Part shown: one piece after another, positions 61,626 through 64,000 of the stretch
Layout: every line of letters starts with the position of its first letter
How positions within the stretch are numbered: the first letter of the stretch is position 1
Assembly: GCF_000717595.1 (NCBI RefSeq)
Contig: NZ_JNZO01000013.1
Span: 1-64,000, forward strand
Direction of reading: 5' to 3'
Source of the DNA: Streptomyces flavochromogenes
GTDB lineage: Bacteria; Actinomycetota; Actinomycetes; Streptomycetales; Streptomycetaceae
Length of the DNA stretch: 64,000 bases
Made by a program: the position numbers and the translations under genes
The notes under the pieces: generated by a model
What the model was told of the DNA's origin: nothing
Databases searched by the model: none
What the model saw: only the letters and a program-made list of their open reading frames with translations

Positions 61626-62470
61626 GTACTTTCGAACACGCCGGGCGGCAGGGGACGACGGCCCTCCGCACCACCCGTCCGGGCAGCGACGGCGAACACC
61701 TGGTCCAGCAGCGCATGGGCACCACCCTGCGCGCGGACCGTTTCTACGCCGACCAGGTCCTCGACCGGCTGAACCACCGGATGCGCGAGTTCGTGAACCG
61801 GCAGGAGATGTTCTTCCTGGCCACCGCCGACCGGCACGGCGCGTGCGACAACACCTTCCGCGCCGGCCCGCCCGGCTTCCTCCACGTCCTGGACGACGCG
61901 ACGCTCGCCTACCCCGAGTACCGGGGCAACGGCGTCCACGCCAGCCTGGGCAACATCGAGGAGAACCCGCAGGTCGGCATCCTCATGGTCGACTTCCTCC
62001 GGGACCGCATCGGCCTCCACGTGAACGGCCGTGCCAGGAGCGTGGCCGACGACGAGATGCGCCGCGCCCACCCCTGGCTCCCGGCCGACCAAGTGCCCGG
62101 CCGACGGGCCCTGGTGTGGGTGGTGATCACCGTGGAGGAGGCGTACATCCACTGCGCCAAGCACATCCCCCACCTCCAGAAGGTCCCCGCTCGGGGCCAC
62201 GGCCGCCCGTGGGGAACGGACGACTTCAAGCGCAAGGGCGGCGACTTCTTCGGAGCGGCCTCCGAAGCGCCGGAGCGCGGCCCCTTCCTGCCGCCGCCCC
62301 GGCCGGACGCGGATGCGGCGACCTGGCGGGCGGAGGCGGAGAGGGTACTGGCGAGGGCCGAGCGGTACGCTCTCGGCGAAGGCACCGGGGCGGGGACGGG
62401 AGCCGGGGCCGAATCCACGGCGGGGGCGCCGCCGTTCAGCGGCTGGTTCAGGAGAAGCACCACGGTCTGA
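61622..62470 (+). CDS. Pyridoxamine-5'-phosphate-oxidase-family flavin/heme-binding protein
   Basis: A 282-residue split-barrel protein: MREFVNRQEMFFLATADRHG, GPPGFLHVLDDATLAYPEYR, SLGNIEENPQVGILMVDFLR, GLHVNGRARSV. It resembles phosphohydrolase/PPOX proteins that bind flavin or F420. A Gly/Ala-rich tail ends the protein. GTG 61622 overlaps the globin-reductase stop, so both are made together, pointing to a joint role in NO or oxidative stress. Confidence 0.85.
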   Translation: MSTFEHAGRQGTTALRTTRPGSDGEHLVQQRMGTTLRADRFYADQVLDRLNHRMREFVNRQEMFFLATADRHGACDNTFRAGPPGFLHVLDDATLAYPEYRGNGVHASLGNIEENPQVGILMVDFLRDRIGLHVNGRARSVADDEMRRAHPWLPADQVPGRRALVWVVITVEEAYIHCAKHIPHLQKVPARGHGRPWGTDDFKRKGGDFFGAASEAPERGPFLPPPRPDADAATWRAEAERVLARAERYALGEGTGAGTGAGAESTAGAPPFSGWFRRSTTV

Positions 62471-62584
62471 GCAGCGCACGCCGCAGGTTTCCGCTCTTGG
62501 GGGCGGGTCGGCTGAAACCTTCCGGCCTTCTCTTCCGTCCTCCCCTCCGGGAGAGCGTAGAGAACCGGCAAGGAGTGGCAGGAC

Positions 62585-63394
62585 ATGGGGCTGAAGGGCA
62601 AGTACACCGCGCACATAGCCGTGGCGGCTTCGGCGGTCGCGATCAGCCTGGCGGCGTGGGGGGCCACCGCGCTGACGAACACCGAGGCCGCAGCCCGGAC
62701 GGAGGCGGGCTCGCAGGGGACCGGACCCGAGGGGCGGACGCAGGACCCGGCATCGGGCCCGCCGCCGGTGTCGACGGTGAGGATGCCCCAGGGGATCGCC
62801 CATGCCGCCGAGGCGGGCGGGAAGGCCGTGAACATCACCATCGACGACGGGCCCGACCCGCAGTGGACGCCCAAGGTGCTGGAAGTCCTCAGGGAGCACA
62901 ACGTCAAGGCGGTGTTCTGCATGGTCGGACCGCGGGCGAAGGAGTTCCCCGACCTGGTCAAGCAGGTCGTCGCGGACGGGCACCGCCTCTGCGACCACAC
63001 CACGTCCCACGACACCGGGATGGACAAGAAGCCCGTCGCGTACCAGAAGCAGGAGATCCTGGACGCGAAGCGGATGATCGAGGAAGCCTCCGGGGGTGCG
63101 AAGGTGGAGTACTACCGGGCGCCGGGCGGTGCGTTCACCCCCGAGAGCCGGCGCATCGCCGCCGAGGCGGGCATGCGGCCGCTGGGGTGGAACGTGGACA
63201 CCAAGGACTTCGAGAAGCCCGGCACGGGCGCCATCGTCGGCACGGTCAAGAGCGAGCTGTCCAACGGGCCGACGATCCTCTTCCACGACGGCGGCGGCGA
63301 CCGCGGTCAGACCGTCGAGGCCCTCAAGCAGGTTCTGCCGTGGCTCAAGGAACAGGGACGCACCTTCAGCTTCCCCGTGCGAACCACCCCCTGA
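62585..63394 (+). CDS. Polysaccharide deacetylase (NodB / CE4)
   Basis: A 269-residue secreted or membrane-anchored CE4 deacetylase. A signal segment lies near residues 8-31 (HIAVAASAVAISLAAWGATA). NodB motifs: TIDDGP near residue 87 (catalytic Asp), HTTSHDTG near residue 138 (two metal His), RAPGG near residue 178, and ILFHDGG near residue 240. The substrate is probably peptidoglycan or chitin-like polymer. AAGGAG precedes the ATG. Confidence 0.93.
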   Translation: MGLKGKYTAHIAVAASAVAISLAAWGATALTNTEAAARTEAGSQGTGPEGRTQDPASGPPPVSTVRMPQGIAHAAEAGGKAVNITIDDGPDPQWTPKVLEVLREHNVKAVFCMVGPRAKEFPDLVKQVVADGHRLCDHTTSHDTGMDKKPVAYQKQEILDAKRMIEEASGGAKVEYYRAPGGAFTPESRRIAAEAGMRPLGWNVDTKDFEKPGTGAIVGTVKSELSNGPTILFHDGGGDRGQTVEALKQVLPWLKEQGRTFSFPVRTTP

Positions 63395-63603
63395 AGGTCT
63401 GCCACCCCGGCGGATGCGGGTCCGGCCCGGGCCACGAGGTCGGCCGCCGCCATCGCGGACGACCGCAGACCGGCGAGGCACCGGCGGCAGGCGGCGACGG
63501 CGGCCGGCGTTCCTGAACGACCGCTGCAACGACGCTCCCGGGTCCGCCGGACACGGCGCGGCGCGGCGGGGCGGGACGCCACAACGGCGCTGATTCCATC
63601 GTC

Positions 63604-63649
63604 GTTCAGTACCGTACGGAGCGGCCGTTCCGTACCGTGCGGAGCGCCG
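63604..63649 (+). promoter_or_regulatory. Two 23-bp tandem repeats upstream of PhoD-like gene
   Basis: GTTCAGTACCGTACGGAGCG and GTTCCGTACCGTGCGGAGCG begin at 63604 and 63627 (18 of 20 bases identical). They stand 15 nt before the start codon of a phosphatase gene. Each contains a GTAC core that forms an inverted repeat with its neighbour (63614-63635). The GTTC starts recall PhoP direct repeats, although the 23-bp period is not the usual 11-bp step. Confidence 0.45.
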
Positions 63650-63663
63650 GAAGGGGACTCGCG

Positions 63664-64000
63664 ATGGCCGGTCTGAGGCTGGGCCCGCTCCTGCGTCACG
63701 TGGACTGGGAGTCGGGTACGCGCGCGACGGTGTGGGTCGAGACCGACCGGGCGTGTACGGCGGAGGTCCGGTGCCCGGGCGGCGCAGGGGGTTCTGCTCG
63801 CACGTTCTCCGTCTGCGGCCATCACTACGCGTTGGTGGTGGTGTCCGGACTCGCCGCCGGATCCGCCACCACGTACGAGGTGCTGCTCGACGGCCGGCGG
63901 GTCTGGCCCCTCGCGGACTCGCCCCAGCCGCCCAGCACCATCCACACGCCGCCGGTCGCGGCCACGGGCGCGGTGGTCGCCTTCGGCTCGTGCCGATGGG
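63664..64000 (+). CDS. Partial alkaline phosphatase D-like (PhoD) protein
   Basis: The first 112 residues of a gene that runs off the right edge. LGPLLRHVDWESGTRATVWV followed by a fibronectin-like domain (YALVVVSGLAAGSATTYEVL) and VVAFGSCRW is typical of actinobacterial PhoD-like metallophosphatases that lack a Tat signal. GGAAGGGGA lies 6 nt before ATG 63664. The catalytic domain is outside the window. Confidence 0.8.
   Translation, partial: MAGLRLGPLLRHVDWESGTRATVWVETDRACTAEVRCPGGAGGSARTFSVCGHHYALVVVSGLAAGSATTYEVLLDGRRVWPLADSPQPPSTIHTPPVAATGAVVAFGSCRW

Overview
The window is about 72% GC with strong third-position GC bias, frequent GTG/TTG starts, overlapping GTGA/ATGA stop-start junctions and many Streptomyces-type families (DUF5709, DUF5947, DUF6084, DUF6893, F420-dependent oxidoreductase, mycoredoxin-like protein, a CebR operator). 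It is almost certainly a Streptomyces chromosome, and the accessory content plus several decayed genes suggest a chromosome arm rather than the core.

Layout: 0-14 kb holds secreted and accessory genes: a partial secreted protein at the left edge, a large FG-GAP/VCBS secreted protein, an M4 metalloprotease, small enzymes (maleylpyruvate isomerase-like, two GNAT acetyltransferases, a VanX-type dipeptidase, a GYD protein), and a GH9 cellulase with a perfect CebR operator and a TTA codon in its signal peptide. 14-29 kb is a single minus-strand hydrogenase locus: hypX, hhyS, hhyL, a NifU-like gene, DUF5947, DUF6084, an unrecognised 464-residue protein, a maturation protease, a 38-residue membrane peptide (DUF6893), then hypA-hypB-hypF-hypC-hypD-hypE. 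It encodes an oxygen-tolerant, high-affinity group 1h [NiFe] uptake hydrogenase of the kind that scavenges atmospheric H2, with a full metal-centre assembly line. HypX would supply the CO ligand in air. Nearly every junction from hhyL to the protease and across most of the hyp genes overlaps by 4-8 nt, so the proteins are probably made in fixed ratios.

29-53 kb looks like a general-stress region: small membrane proteins, DUF5709, a ferritin-like helical protein, DJ-1/PfpI, SRPBCC proteins, a BrkB-type membrane protein, BON, PRC-barrel and DoxX proteins, stand-alone LigD polymerase and phosphoesterase genes, a HhH endonuclease, a membrane mycoredoxin and a cupin. Six promoters in it fit the sigma-B-type consensus GNNT-N15-GGGTA, all with exactly 15 bases between the elements. 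53-64 kb holds two LysR regulators with divergent partners, a zincin and a PQQ-type propeller gene that both look damaged, a globin-reductase fusion coupled to a pyridoxamine-oxidase-family gene, a polysaccharide deacetylase, and the start of a PhoD-like phosphatase at the right edge.

Two themes go beyond routine annotation. The hydrogenase locus carries four conserved but uncharacterised accessory proteins. At least five genes (GNAT, ku, ybdK, a kinase/propeller and a zincin) look broken by short deletions or a short tandem duplication, and for ybdK and the zincin the junction itself can be read in the sequence.
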